Assembly (NCBI GenBank): GCA_003212345.1
Contig: QCPZ01000006.1
Coordinates: 40,036 to 104,035, forward strand
Source: SAR116 cluster bacterium AG-447-A06
Lineage (GTDB): Bacteria; Pseudomonadota; Alphaproteobacteria; Puniceispirillales; Puniceispirillaceae
DNA: 64,000 nt
Reading direction: 5' to 3'
Both the position numbers and the translations under genes were made by a program. Shown here one piece after another: positions 1 to 8,118 of the stretch; position 1 is the first letter of the stretch, and every line of letters begins with the position of its first letter. The notes below the pieces were generated by a model. The model made no database searches, was not told where the DNA came from, and saw only the letters and a program-made list of their open reading frames with translations.

Positions 1-587
1 CGCATGACCGGCTTTTAGCAAGTTCTGCTGGACGACTTATTTATGCCGGAGCGGGCACATCGGCACGTATTGGTGTCCAAGATGGCGCCGAATTGCCACC
101 AACCTTTAATTGGCCAAAAAAACGTCTGGCATTCCTGATTGCAGGTGGGCCATCCGCACTTCTTGGCGCGATTGAAAATGCCGAGGATGATAAAGAAGCC
201 GGCGTTGCTGATGCTAATAAAATCAAGATAGGAAAACATGATGTTGTCATTGGCCTGGCAGCCAGCGGTCAAACCCCCTACACCCATGGCGTCATTTTAG
301 CGGCGCGGGCGGCTAGTGCTTTGACGATTGGCATTGCTAACAACCCTGATACACCTCTTCTAACCGCTGCCAGCTATCCTATTCTTTTGGAAACTGGCGG
401 TGAAATTATTGCTGGATCAACGCGGCTAAAAGCTGGAACAGCTCAGAAAATATGTTTGAACCTAATTTCAAACATGATCATGGTCAAAATGGGGTTTGTT
501 GCGGACGGCATGATGGTTGCTATGGTACCGACTAATGAAAAGCTTCGACGTCGTCGAGAACAAATCGATTTACGGCTAAAAAAGTAA
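1..587 (+). CDS. murQ: N-acetylmuramic acid 6-phosphate etherase, 3' part
   Basis: This is the C-terminal part of MurQ, the cytoplasmic etherase that splits MurNAc-6-phosphate into GlcNAc-6-phosphate and D-lactate during cell-wall recycling. The frame is open from base 3, so the start lies upstream; about 194 residues are present against roughly 300 in the family. Visible hallmarks are the phosphosugar-binding SIS segment GRLIYAGAGTSARIGVQDGAE followed by PPTFNW, and a second SIS loop LAASGQTPYTHGV. The acidic residue in QDGAE lies in the region holding the catalytic glutamates of the family. It overlaps the convergent L,D-transpeptidase gene by 12 bases. With the AmpG-like permease, NlpC/P60 and amidase genes downstream it forms a peptidoglycan recycling group. 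Identity is secure; only the truncation limits it. Confidence 0.93.
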   Translation, partial: HDRLLASSAGRLIYAGAGTSARIGVQDGAELPPTFNWPKKRLAFLIAGGPSALLGAIENAEDDKEAGVADANKIKIGKHDVVIGLAASGQTPYTHGVILAARAASALTIGIANNPDTPLLTAASYPILLETGGEIIAGSTRLKAGTAQKICLNLISNMIMVKMGFVADGMMVAMVPTNEKLRRRREQIDLRLKK

Positions 588-1109
588 AGTAGCATCAATG
601 TCTAGACATTGATCAATATCCGAGTGCCGCAATAAGACTAATAAATCTGCACGGGCCAGAGCCACACAACCAGCAGTGTAGGCTTTTCCCGAAGCGGTGC
701 AGTGCAAAAAAATTGCACTTCCCCGACCCGGTTCTGGCGGGGCATCGTTATACCCTAGCGGGACAACCAGATCATAAGCACCATCATCACGCCACATCAT
801 TTCATGGCTGGCGGAAAATGGTAATTTCACAAGACGATTATATTCATCGTGTGCTGGATCATCGCACCAGCCGCATTGGGGAGTAATAGGGCTTTTTGGA
901 ATGACACATTCAACCTCACCCAATAAATCCTGCCGATAATAGAGGTGACGAAAGGCCCACCGGCCAACTGGAGTTGCCATATCCCCCTCGCGTTTTCTTG
1001 CCCCCGCAATTAGCCCAGCCTTGCCAATAATCGCAGGAAAAACCCCTATACCTTCCGCCTTCAGCCAATATTGACAGTTCTGATCGCGTTCAATATGCCA
1101 ATCTGCCAT
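576..1109 (-). CDS. L,D-transpeptidase catalytic (YkuD) domain protein
   Basis: A 177-residue protein made almost entirely of an L,D-transpeptidase (YkuD/ErfK) domain. The active-site motif HCTASGKAYTAGCVALA near the C terminus carries the conserved His and the nucleophilic Cys of the family. The fold begins around GKAGLIAGARKREGDMATP, a typical substrate-loop region. Family members form 3-3 peptidoglycan crosslinks or attach proteins to the wall; some relatives act differently, so the exact substrate is open. The ATG at 1109 is preferred over the in-frame GTG at 1124 because AGGA lies about nine bases upstream of the ATG. No signal peptide is evident, which is unusual for a periplasmic enzyme and leaves a cytoplasmic recycling role possible. 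Confidence 0.85.
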   Translation of the reverse strand: MADWHIERDQNCQYWLKAEGIGVFPAIIGKAGLIAGARKREGDMATPVGRWAFRHLYYRQDLLGEVECVIPKSPITPQCGWCDDPAHDEYNRLVKLPFSASHEMMWRDDGAYDLVVPLGYNDAPPEPGRGSAIFLHCTASGKAYTAGCVALARADLLVLLRHSDIDQCLDIDATLLF

Positions 1110-1217
1110 GTGGAATGTCCTCACAAAAGACTACAACTGTTAAAATCATGAAATTATCTTTTGCCATACGAATGAATGAAGTTAGCATAACCTGCAAAGT
1201 AGGCAGGAGCTAATCAA

Positions 1218-2579
1218 ATGAGTGATTTTAGAGCAAGCATTGCGGTATATCGCGATCGCCGCATGTTTCGCATTTTGCTGTTGGGTGCAATGAGCGGCTT
1301 TCCCTGGGTACTCATTGGTTCATCTTTATCGCTCTGGTTGAGTGAAGATGGACTCAGCCGATCTGCAGTTGGCTGGGCCGGATTGATTTTCAGCATCTAT
1401 GCGATCAATTTTTTGTGGGCACCGTTAATTGACCGAATTCGTATTCCGGGCCTTGCTCATAAGATTGGTCAGCGCAAAGCATGGATCATTTGTTTTCAAG
1501 TAGTAATTTTGCTGGCGCTTCTGGGATGGAGCCTGTTACGCCCCGCTGAAGATATTTGGCTTGTTATGGCCATCGGCCTTGTTATTGCCACGGCATCGGC
1601 CTCACAGGACATCACCATTGATGCGTTGCGTATTGAACAGATTAACTCCTCGGAAAAAAGCTCAATGGCAGCAGCAGCGGCTGTTCATGTTACTGGCTGG
1701 TGGAGCGGTTATAAAATTGGCGGCATTGCCGCATTTTTCGCTGCGGATGTGCTACAAAATGCCGGATTTTCAAATTACTGGCAATTAACATTTGTCGGTC
1801 TTAGCGGGTTTGTTTTTCTCGCTAATATTGGGCTTTTATTCATTCCTGAAGTCAGCGCCGATGCTCGTATTAAAGCTCAGAACAAAGAACAGGAAACACT
1901 AGCACAACATATTGGCGCGAATAACGGATTTGCGCGATTAGTTGCGTTTCTTGCCAGCACCATTTGGGGACCGCTGGTCAGTTTTTTTCGGCAAAACGGC
2001 ATCGTAATTGGACTTGGCATTCTTGGGTTCGTGCTTTTGTTTAAAGTGGGTGAAGCTTTTATGGGTAAAATGTCATTGATTTTCTATTCCGAAATAGGCT
2101 TTTCAAAATCTGATATTGCTCTTTACTCTAAAGGCCTCGGTTGGATAACAACGGTTGCTTTCACTCTCCTTGGTGGGTTTTTTGCAATCCGCTCAGGAGC
2201 GGTTCGTGCCCTTTTCATTGCTGGCATTGCGATGGCAGCAACAAATATTATGTTTAGTATTCTGGCATGGACTGGAAAATCTGAATGGCTTTTTGCGGTT
2301 GCTGTCCTGCTTGATGACATTGCCGCGGCATTTGCCACGGTCGCTTTTGTGACCTTCATTTCCCTGCTGGTTGATCGGACGTACACGGCCACGCAATATG
2401 CGCTTCTTGCCTCGATTGGAACAATTGGAAGGACAACGCTGGCTGCATCATCAGGGGCCTTAGTTGATGGTCTTGGTGGCGATTGGGGATTGTTCTTTGT
2501 GATAACTGCACTGATGGTATTGCCGTCACTTGGCTTGTTATGGATATTGCGGCATAAAATTCAGCTAAGCGCTGACTAA
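1218..2579 (+). CDS. ampG: AmpG-like muropeptide permease (MFS)
   Basis: A 453-residue polytopic membrane protein of the MFS peptide/acetyl-CoA/drug transporter family that includes AmpG, the inner-membrane permease importing GlcNAc-anhydroMurNAc-peptides. The N terminus has the family signature (FRILLLGAMSGFPWVLIGSSL, then INFLWAPLIDRI and GQRKAWI) and the usual DITIDALRIE segment of transmembrane helix 4-5. About 12 hydrophobic segments can be counted. AGGAG sits upstream of the ATG. The gene is divergent from the L,D-transpeptidase and close to murQ and two peptidoglycan hydrolases, which supports a muropeptide substrate. A related PAT-family permease with another substrate is the main alternative. 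Confidence 0.85.
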   Translation: MSDFRASIAVYRDRRMFRILLLGAMSGFPWVLIGSSLSLWLSEDGLSRSAVGWAGLIFSIYAINFLWAPLIDRIRIPGLAHKIGQRKAWIICFQVVILLALLGWSLLRPAEDIWLVMAIGLVIATASASQDITIDALRIEQINSSEKSSMAAAAAVHVTGWWSGYKIGGIAAFFAADVLQNAGFSNYWQLTFVGLSGFVFLANIGLLFIPEVSADARIKAQNKEQETLAQHIGANNGFARLVAFLASTIWGPLVSFFRQNGIVIGLGILGFVLLFKVGEAFMGKMSLIFYSEIGFSKSDIALYSKGLGWITTVAFTLLGGFFAIRSGAVRALFIAGIAMAATNIMFSILAWTGKSEWLFAVAVLLDDIAAAFATVAFVTFISLLVDRTYTATQYALLASIGTIGRTTLAASSGALVDGLGGDWGLFFVITALMVLPSLGLLWILRHKIQLSAD

Positions 2580-2599
2580 ACTAGGCTATTACTTGCAGC

Positions 2600-3403
2600 C
2601 TAAAATAGAGGGCGGCGAAGCGCTGTTATCGGTCCAGCAATTGGAGACATGCGTGTGACTGCATCTTCTAAAGGTTCACTCACAACGGCCATATGATAGG
2701 CATTGGCATGCAGCAACCGATGGTGATCCTGCATAATACCGACATGTCCCTGCCAAAACACCAGATCACCGCGACGTAAATTTGATTTTGAAAGGCGGGA
2801 CTCAATATCTAAGTGGGCGCCAATCTCATGTTGCGGGCCAGAGTCACGCGGCACGTCAAGCCCGGTAGCAGCCAATGATAATTGCACGAGGGCTGAGCAA
2901 TCAAGCCCCCAAGCCGTGCGTCCTCCCCATTTATAGGGGGCATTAATAAGGCGTTCAGCAAATCCAACCCAATCAATGTCAACTAGCTCATTTTCAGCAC
3001 TAGGTTTTTTTTTAACATTAGCAAGAAGCTGAACATGGCGACGGGGCAAAAAAGCATGGCCCGTAGCTGTGGCAATCTTAGCGCGGTCACCTTTAGTATT
3101 GATAACGTTCAACACGGCTCTAAAAGACAAGGAGAAACAGCTTGGGCTTTTTACGCTCGCACAGAGCGTTACGTGCGTCATTGGCGCAATCACCCGTGCG
3201 TTGGGAACAGGAAGATCTCCGAGACAATTTTTTGGAATCCAGCCCTCATACCCGTCGGCAATCAAACTCCCAAAAAGGAAACCATTTTTTGTGCCAGTTA
3301 CCTTAAAGGTTTCACCAAATAACCCCTCGTTATCTAGCGAGGCATCACTATTAGGGCCAGAATGTAACGGCGCTGATGGGGTAATTATTCGAAGTTCTGT
3401 CAT
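2600..3403 (-). CDS. NlpC/P60 (C40) cysteine peptidase with SH3-like N-terminal domains
   Basis: A 267-residue protein. The N-terminal half resembles bacterial SH3 wall-binding modules (GYEGWIPKNCL). The C-terminal domain is an NlpC/P60 peptidase: WGGRTAWGLDCSALVQ contains the nucleophilic Cys and GDLVFWQGHVGIM the catalytic His, followed by a polar HANAYH segment. Such enzymes cut D-Glu/meso-DAP or related bonds in stem peptides. The ATG at 3403 (MTELRIITP) has AGGT just upstream and begins immediately after the amidase stop at 3409, so it is preferred over an in-frame upstream start at 3433. The two genes are probably one transcript. No clear signal peptide is seen. Confidence 0.85.
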   Translation of the reverse strand: MTELRIITPSAPLHSGPNSDASLDNEGLFGETFKVTGTKNGFLFGSLIADGYEGWIPKNCLGDLPVPNARVIAPMTHVTLCASVKSPSCFSLSFRAVLNVINTKGDRAKIATATGHAFLPRRHVQLLANVKKKPSAENELVDIDWVGFAERLINAPYKWGGRTAWGLDCSALVQLSLAATGLDVPRDSGPQHEIGAHLDIESRLSKSNLRRGDLVFWQGHVGIMQDHHRLLHANAYHMAVVSEPLEDAVTRMSPIAGPITALRRPLF

Positions 3404-3408
3404 CTGAC

Positions 3409-3813
3409 CTATAAACCTATTTTCTGACACCAATTCGCCACATCAAAATTCGGACAGGTTTTATCTGTATAGTCAAAATCACGGTGACCACAGATATCTG
3501 CTTGCGGATATGCCTTTTTCCAAGTTCGCAAAACATTTTCCAGTGCTGTGAATTGTGCATTGGTGAATTCACTGCGACCGATCAGACAAACACCAAGACT
3601 GACATCATTAAAACCTTTTACATGCGCCCCTATCCAGAAATCAGGACGTCCTTGCTGAATGAGCCCATCACGACAAATTACCCTGTGATAGCCAATGCCA
3701 TGCCAGCCAAACCCAAGATGCATCTGATGGATATCACGAGCATCAAGCGCTTGATCATCAGGCGTGTCAGCGCAATGCACAACAAGGTAACGAATTTTAG
3801 CTGCCGCAAGCAT
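3409..3813 (-). CDS. N-acetylmuramoyl-L-alanine amidase, Amidase_2 family
   Basis: A compact 134-residue zinc amidase of the T7-lysozyme/PGRP type that removes stem peptides from muramic acid. Zinc ligands are recognisable as the His in LVVHCADTP, the His in ICGHRDF and the Cys in DKTCPNFD. The GWHGIGYHRVICRDG segment is typical of the family. It lacks a signal peptide, so it could act on imported anhydromuropeptides as AmpD does, or be a phage-type lysozyme. It lies directly upstream of the NlpC/P60 gene on the same strand and near the AmpG-like permease. AmpD-like recycling is the more likely role, though the sequence is closer to the short T7-lysozyme form. Confidence 0.85.
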   Translation of the reverse strand: MLAAAKIRYLVVHCADTPDDQALDARDIHQMHLGFGWHGIGYHRVICRDGLIQQGRPDFWIGAHVKGFNDVSLGVCLIGRSEFTNAQFTALENVLRTWKKAYPQADICGHRDFDYTDKTCPNFDVANWCQKIGL

Positions 3814-4025
3814 TTGAAATTCACTCCATCAATCTTAAGGCCATAATTTCCAATTCAACCTTATTTTACACCATTATAAAGGCCTGACAGGCTGGATTAA
3901 CGCTACCGACAATGCAAACAACTGTATCATATTTTCCTTTGTTGGTAATTCATGCCATAGTCTTCTCAACATTGCCCATTGCGAATTATTGCACACGTAA
4001 AATCCCCATTTCTAGGTAAATATTA

Positions 4026-4733
4026 ATGCCGTTATCCCTGGCAAAATCAATATCTGAAACCCATCAAATAAAAGCCATCATTTTTGATATGGATGGGCTT
4101 TTGCTTGATACTGAAACACTATCATTTGAGTCTTTTGTTACAACGGCAAAACGCTATGATATCGCAGTAGGCATTGATCTTTATCAAGATATGATTGGGC
4201 TAAATGCGGCTACCGGAATTGAAATCCTTCGAAGAATCCTGCCGTCCAACATGGATGCCGTCACCTTTAAAAATGAATGGCTTGACGTCTACCAAGAACT
4301 GCTAGCTGGCGATGTACCAACAAAGAGGGGGGCGCACACTTTTTTAGCTCGCCTGCACGAATTGAATTTACCACGCGCGGTAGCCACATCATCATCTGGT
4401 GCAAAGGCCCGCAGGCTTTTACAAAAAACTGGTCTGATGCGGTTTATTCAGCATGTCACTGGCGGCGATGAGGTAAATGCTGGCAAACCCGCTCCCGATG
4501 TTTATATTGATGCCGCCAAAAAACTGGGTATTGACCCAAAACATTGTCTTGCGTTTGAGGACTCTAACAACGGAGCTACCGCCGCGCTTGCAGCGGGGAT
4601 GTGGGTTATCCAAATTCCTGACCTCGCACCATCAAATCGGCTCCCTAACCCGCCTGATTTTAATATCTGCTCAAGCCTCCGGGAAGCTGCTTCCCTAATT
4701 GGCTTATCACTTGATGATCATCTCGAAACTTAA
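4026..4733 (+). CDS. HAD-superfamily phosphatase (beta-phosphoglucomutase-like)
   Basis: A 235-residue haloacid dehalogenase-like hydrolase. Motif I is IIFDMDGLLLDTE with the nucleophilic Asp and general acid/base Asp. Motif II is the ATSSSGAKARR segment, motif III the lysine in NAGKPAPDVY, and motif IV the acidic FEDSNNGATAA. The helical cap between motif I and II is of C1 type, as in beta-phosphoglucomutase and small sugar or glycolate phosphatases. Substrate cannot be read from sequence. It stands alone, 200 bases from the divergent amidase gene and upstream of the glyoxalase pair. Confidence 0.82.
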   Translation: MPLSLAKSISETHQIKAIIFDMDGLLLDTETLSFESFVTTAKRYDIAVGIDLYQDMIGLNAATGIEILRRILPSNMDAVTFKNEWLDVYQELLAGDVPTKRGAHTFLARLHELNLPRAVATSSSGAKARRLLQKTGLMRFIQHVTGGDEVNAGKPAPDVYIDAAKKLGIDPKHCLAFEDSNNGATAALAAGMWVIQIPDLAPSNRLPNPPDFNICSSLREAASLIGLSLDDHLET

Positions 4734-4892
4734 ACCAACATAGAACCAATTGCGATGCGCCCATAGCTTTGCAGATACCCATTATCTCAAACGTGACATC
4801 AGGCTAGACAGCAACTTGACTTGGGGCTTATCATAAGTGTTTCCTGCGTCGTCAATGAAAGCGACGCAATTCTCATGGGAGTAGCAATCAAA

Positions 4893-5333
4893 ATGCGGTT
4901 TCTTCATACAATGGTTCGAGTACGTGACATTGAAGAGTCACTCGACTTCTACTGCAATAAATTTGGCCTTGTTGAAATGCGTCGCAAGGATGTGCCAGCA
5001 GGGCGATTCACCCTAATTTTTCTTGCAGCCCCAAAAGACAAGAATAGCAGCGAGATAAATGGCGCACCAGAACTTGAGCTCACATTTAATTGGGATCCTG
5101 AAGAATATGACTCTGGCCGAAACTTTGGCCATCTAGCATTTAAGGTCGATAACATTTACGAAAAATGTCAACAATTGATGGATGCTGGAGTTGTAATTAA
5201 TCGTCCACCAAGAGATGGACGCATGGCCTTTGTGAAGTCGCCAGACAATGTATCGATCGAACTTTTACAAGAAGGTGAGCCATTAGCTGCGGTAGAACCA
5301 TGGTTGTCAATGGAAAATACGGGTAGCTGGTAA
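4893..5333 (+). CDS. gloA: Lactoylglutathione lyase (glyoxalase I)
   Basis: A 146-residue VOC-fold metalloenzyme that converts the methylglyoxal-glutathione hemithioacetal to S-lactoylglutathione. Family features are FLHTMVRVRDIEESLDFY with the metal-ligand His, LELTFNW with a ligand Glu, FGHLAFKVDNIY with the next His, and VSIELLQEGE with the final Glu. The ATG at 4893 is chosen because GGGAG lies about 12 bases upstream and the protein then begins like other GloA enzymes; longer in-frame starts at 4821 and 4875 add unrelated residues. gloB follows 32 bases later on the same strand, so the two steps of the glyoxalase system are adjacent. Confidence 0.92.
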   Translation: MRFLHTMVRVRDIEESLDFYCNKFGLVEMRRKDVPAGRFTLIFLAAPKDKNSSEINGAPELELTFNWDPEEYDSGRNFGHLAFKVDNIYEKCQQLMDAGVVINRPPRDGRMAFVKSPDNVSIELLQEGEPLAAVEPWLSMENTGSW

Positions 5334-5365
5334 AACACACTAGTAGCATTCAGGAGATCAGCGCG

Positions 5366-6133
5366 ATGACTTTTCAAACACATCAATTTCCTTATGGGGA
5401 TGATAACTACGGTCTTTTAATGCATTGCACTGAGAGTGGACTCACAGCCTGTGTTGACGCTGGGGATGCGGGTGCAACTGAAGCCGCGCTGGCCGAGACG
5501 GGATGGCGTCTTACCCACATTTTTATCACTCATCATCATGGTGATCACACAGCTGGCCTTGATAACCTAAAAAAAAGTCACGACGCCAGCATTCTGGGCC
5601 CAACAACCGATAGCGCGGTAAGTGCGCTTTATGATATCCGGCTGAGTGATGGTGATGAATTTGAATTCGCTGGCCGAAAGGTTGCGGTAATTGCAACACC
5701 CGGTCACACGCTGGATATGTTGAATTTTTATATTCCGGAAGAAGATATAGTTTGCACTGGTGACACGCTATTTGTGATGGGGTGTGGCCGTATTTTTGAA
5801 GGTGATTCAGATATGATGTGGGCTTCTCTGGAAAAACTGTTAGCCCTGCCTGATCATACAGTGATCTATTGCAGCCATGAATATACTCTTGCAAATGCTA
5901 ATTTTGCGCGCTCAATTGATCCTGATAATACATCGCTAGCTGCACGCCAGGGCGCGGTCATTGAGTTGCGGGATAATGACCTGCCAACAGTGCCAACACG
6001 CCTTGATCTAGAAAAGGCAACTAACCCGTTTTTGCGGGTAGATAATGCCAAAATCCGTGCGCATCTGGGGATGGAACAGGCGAGCAATGCCGAAGTGTTT
6101 GCTGAAATACGCCGTCGCAAAGATAATTTCTAA
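5366..6133 (+). CDS. gloB: Hydroxyacylglutathione hydrolase (glyoxalase II)
   Basis: A 255-residue metallo-beta-lactamase-fold hydrolase that releases D-lactate and glutathione from S-lactoylglutathione. The binuclear metal site is visible as THHHGDHTAG, the His in TPGHTLDM, the Asp in CTGDTLFVMGCGR and the His in CSHEYT. The C-terminal HAGH region (NPFLRVDN) is present, and length matches the family. AGGAG precedes the ATG. It sits just downstream of gloA and is probably cotranscribed. Confidence 0.93.
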   Translation: MTFQTHQFPYGDDNYGLLMHCTESGLTACVDAGDAGATEAALAETGWRLTHIFITHHHGDHTAGLDNLKKSHDASILGPTTDSAVSALYDIRLSDGDEFEFAGRKVAVIATPGHTLDMLNFYIPEEDIVCTGDTLFVMGCGRIFEGDSDMMWASLEKLLALPDHTVIYCSHEYTLANANFARSIDPDNTSLAARQGAVIELRDNDLPTVPTRLDLEKATNPFLRVDNAKIRAHLGMEQASNAEVFAEIRRRKDNF

Positions 6134-6384
6134 AAAACGAAATCTAGCATACCCCTTTTGGCTACGGGTTTACAATTGTCCACATAAATAGTCTGGTTGT
6201 GCAACCAAATAGCCTCTCCAAATATTGACAAGCACAGCTTATCTGCGTTGCCTTCTGATGAACAGAACCGTCAACTAACAATCAATATCCACTATTTTAA
6301 GCCTTGGTCTCTCAACCAAGACATCAATCTGGGTGGAAGTGTCAATTGGTTTGGAAATAGAAAAACCGATCGCTTTTTTTTTTA

Positions 6385-7371
6385 CTATAAAGTCTGTAGA
6401 ATAATTTTTGGTGGCGCATTGCCCTCATGAATATCAACAAACGATTGGGCACCGGCATCAAGCGGTCTAACCTCAGCCCAGCCCCGTCCACTAATCTTAC
6501 CCTCTGATAATAATGCTAGAGCCTCAGCAAAATCACCATTCCGATAACAATATGTGCCCTGAAATTTAATTTCCTGCAATGTTAAGCGACGAGTATCAAG
6601 TCCAAGTTCATTGTCCTGCAATCCAATATGAACAATAGTTCCACCCGGGTTAATAAGCTGGCTGGCCACTTTGCGCGTCACTCCTGATCCAACGGCATCA
6701 ATGATAATGTCAATTGGTTTTTTGTCCATTGCCCTATCACGTGGGTCATAGGCCCGCATATTACCAATACCCTCCAGCATCTTGCGACGCAAAGGATTGG
6801 TCTCAGCAATCCAAATATCACTGTAGCCATATGCCTCAAAAACCAACGCCGCTAGCAAACCGATCGCTCCTCCCCCTAGCACAGCGATCGTCATATTTTT
6901 GTCTTGACCAGCAAGCTCGATCGCAAGACGAACAGAATGAACCGAACAAGCTAGCGGTTCCGCAAGAGCTGCTTCGGTGAATGACAAATCATCATTGATA
7001 ACGGTTAAATTACGTTTATTGATTGCCAGAACTTCGGCCAATGCACCGGGCACTCGCATTCCGATCAATTCTCGGCTTGCACAAAGATGTTCGTTACCAC
7101 CATTACAGAATTGGCAATTACCACATGACATTAGGGGGTTGATCGCCACCCGCTTTCCCGCTAGTTCACCGCCGCGCACTGTACCAACAGCTTCATGTCC
7201 AAGCACCAATGGTGGAATTCGCCGTTCATCATGCCCGTGCCATGCGTGCATATCTGAACCGCAAATGCCACAATACGCGATATCAACCAAGACCTGCGCC
7301 GCGCCAGCAATAGGTTCATCAAGATCTTGGATTTCTGACATTTGTGTCCCAGTGTAAACGAGACCTCTCAT
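6385..7371 (-). CDS. Zinc-dependent medium-chain dehydrogenase, HpsP-like
   Basis: A 328-residue MDR alcohol dehydrogenase. The catalytic zinc site is in YCGICGSDMHAWHGHD and LGHEAVG; the structural zinc cysteines follow as CGNCQFCNGGNEHLC. The NAD(P) Rossmann motif is VLGGGAIGLLAA. It is the last gene of a three-gene minus-strand operon; its ATG overlaps the preceding SDR stop as ATGA, pointing to translational coupling. The partner genes are an SDR and a HisD-family dehydrogenase resembling HpsN. In the known dihydroxypropanesulfonate (DHPS) pathway an MDR and an SDR together interconvert the two DHPS enantiomers, so this is plausibly the HpsP-type 2-dehydrogenase. From sequence alone a polyol or threonine dehydrogenase is also possible. 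Confidence 0.75.
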   Translation of the reverse strand: MRGLVYTGTQMSEIQDLDEPIAGAAQVLVDIAYCGICGSDMHAWHGHDERRIPPLVLGHEAVGTVRGGELAGKRVAINPLMSCGNCQFCNGGNEHLCASRELIGMRVPGALAEVLAINKRNLTVINDDLSFTEAALAEPLACSVHSVRLAIELAGQDKNMTIAVLGGGAIGLLAALVFEAYGYSDIWIAETNPLRRKMLEGIGNMRAYDPRDRAMDKKPIDIIIDAVGSGVTRKVASQLINPGGTIVHIGLQDNELGLDTRRLTLQEIKFQGTYCYRNGDFAEALALLSEGKISGRGWAEVRPLDAGAQSFVDIHEGNAPPKIILQTL

Positions 7372-8111
7372 TTTGCTGTAAACCCTCCATCCACCGCAAT
7401 TGATTGGCCCGTCACATAGCCACTGGCATTAGACGCCAGAAACAAGAGTGGGCCACGCATGTCTTCAAGCGCACCATTTCGACCCATGGCGGTACAATCT
7501 GCAAGTCTTTGAGCCGCTGCCTCATCAGCAAAAAGTGGAGCTGTTAATTCAGTTGGGAAAAAACCGGGAGCAAGGGCATTGGCGGTAACTCCAAATCGTG
7601 ACCATGCCTCAGCCATCGCACGTGTCAATTGTAAGACACCACCTTTTGCCGCGCCATAAGAAATACCATTTTCAAATGCCCGACTTGATTGTAATGACGT
7701 TATGTTTATGATCCGACCCCAACCAGCCTGTTTCATATGAGGAACAAATTTTTGGCTAACCAAAAATGGAACATTCAGATTAAGATCCACTGAATAATGC
7801 CAATCAGCTTCAGAAATTTCATCAGCATGTCGTCGCGGATTGACGCCGGCCGCATTGACAATAATATCTGGCTGAGACGACTGAGCTGCAACCAAGGCAA
7901 AAAGTCGATCAGTAGAGCCACGCTCTACCAAGTCAAGTGGAAACACTACACCATCATGATCACCAAGTGTTTCCCGCAGTCTGTCCTCGCGCCGTCCAAC
8001 AAGATAAATTCTTACCCCCGCCTCAGCCAACGCTTTGGCCATGAATTGACCAAGACCGCTGCCGCCACCGGTTACTAGGGCCGTTTTTCCTGAGACGTCA
8101 AATAAACTCAT
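7368..8111 (-). CDS. Short-chain dehydrogenase/reductase, HpsO-like
   Basis: A 247-residue classical SDR. The cofactor loop is VTGGGSGLG, the structural motif is VNAAGVN, the catalytic serine lies in NITSLQSS and the YxxxK pair in SYGAAKGG. The C terminus (GYVTGQSIAVDGGF) is typical. The ATG at 8111 has GAGG about ten bases upstream and is preferred to a TTG at 8126; this leaves a 7-base gap after the HpsN-like gene. The context (HpsN-like gene upstream, MDR downstream with ATGA overlap) suggests the SDR DHPS 2-dehydrogenase HpsO. Polyol or 3-oxoacyl reductases cannot be excluded on sequence alone. Confidence 0.75.
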   Translation of the reverse strand: MSLFDVSGKTALVTGGGSGLGQFMAKALAEAGVRIYLVGRREDRLRETLGDHDGVVFPLDLVERGSTDRLFALVAAQSSQPDIIVNAAGVNPRRHADEISEADWHYSVDLNLNVPFLVSQKFVPHMKQAGWGRIINITSLQSSRAFENGISYGAAKGGVLQLTRAMAEAWSRFGVTANALAPGFFPTELTAPLFADEAAAQRLADCTAMGRNGALEDMRGPLLFLASNASGYVTGQSIAVDGGFTAK

Positions 8112-8118
8112 GTCCACC

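Noticed and set aside
6369..6390. Long T-run after the HpsP-like gene's 3' end
   Set aside because: The T-run lies on the plus strand, opposite to the operon, and no stem of useful length precedes it.
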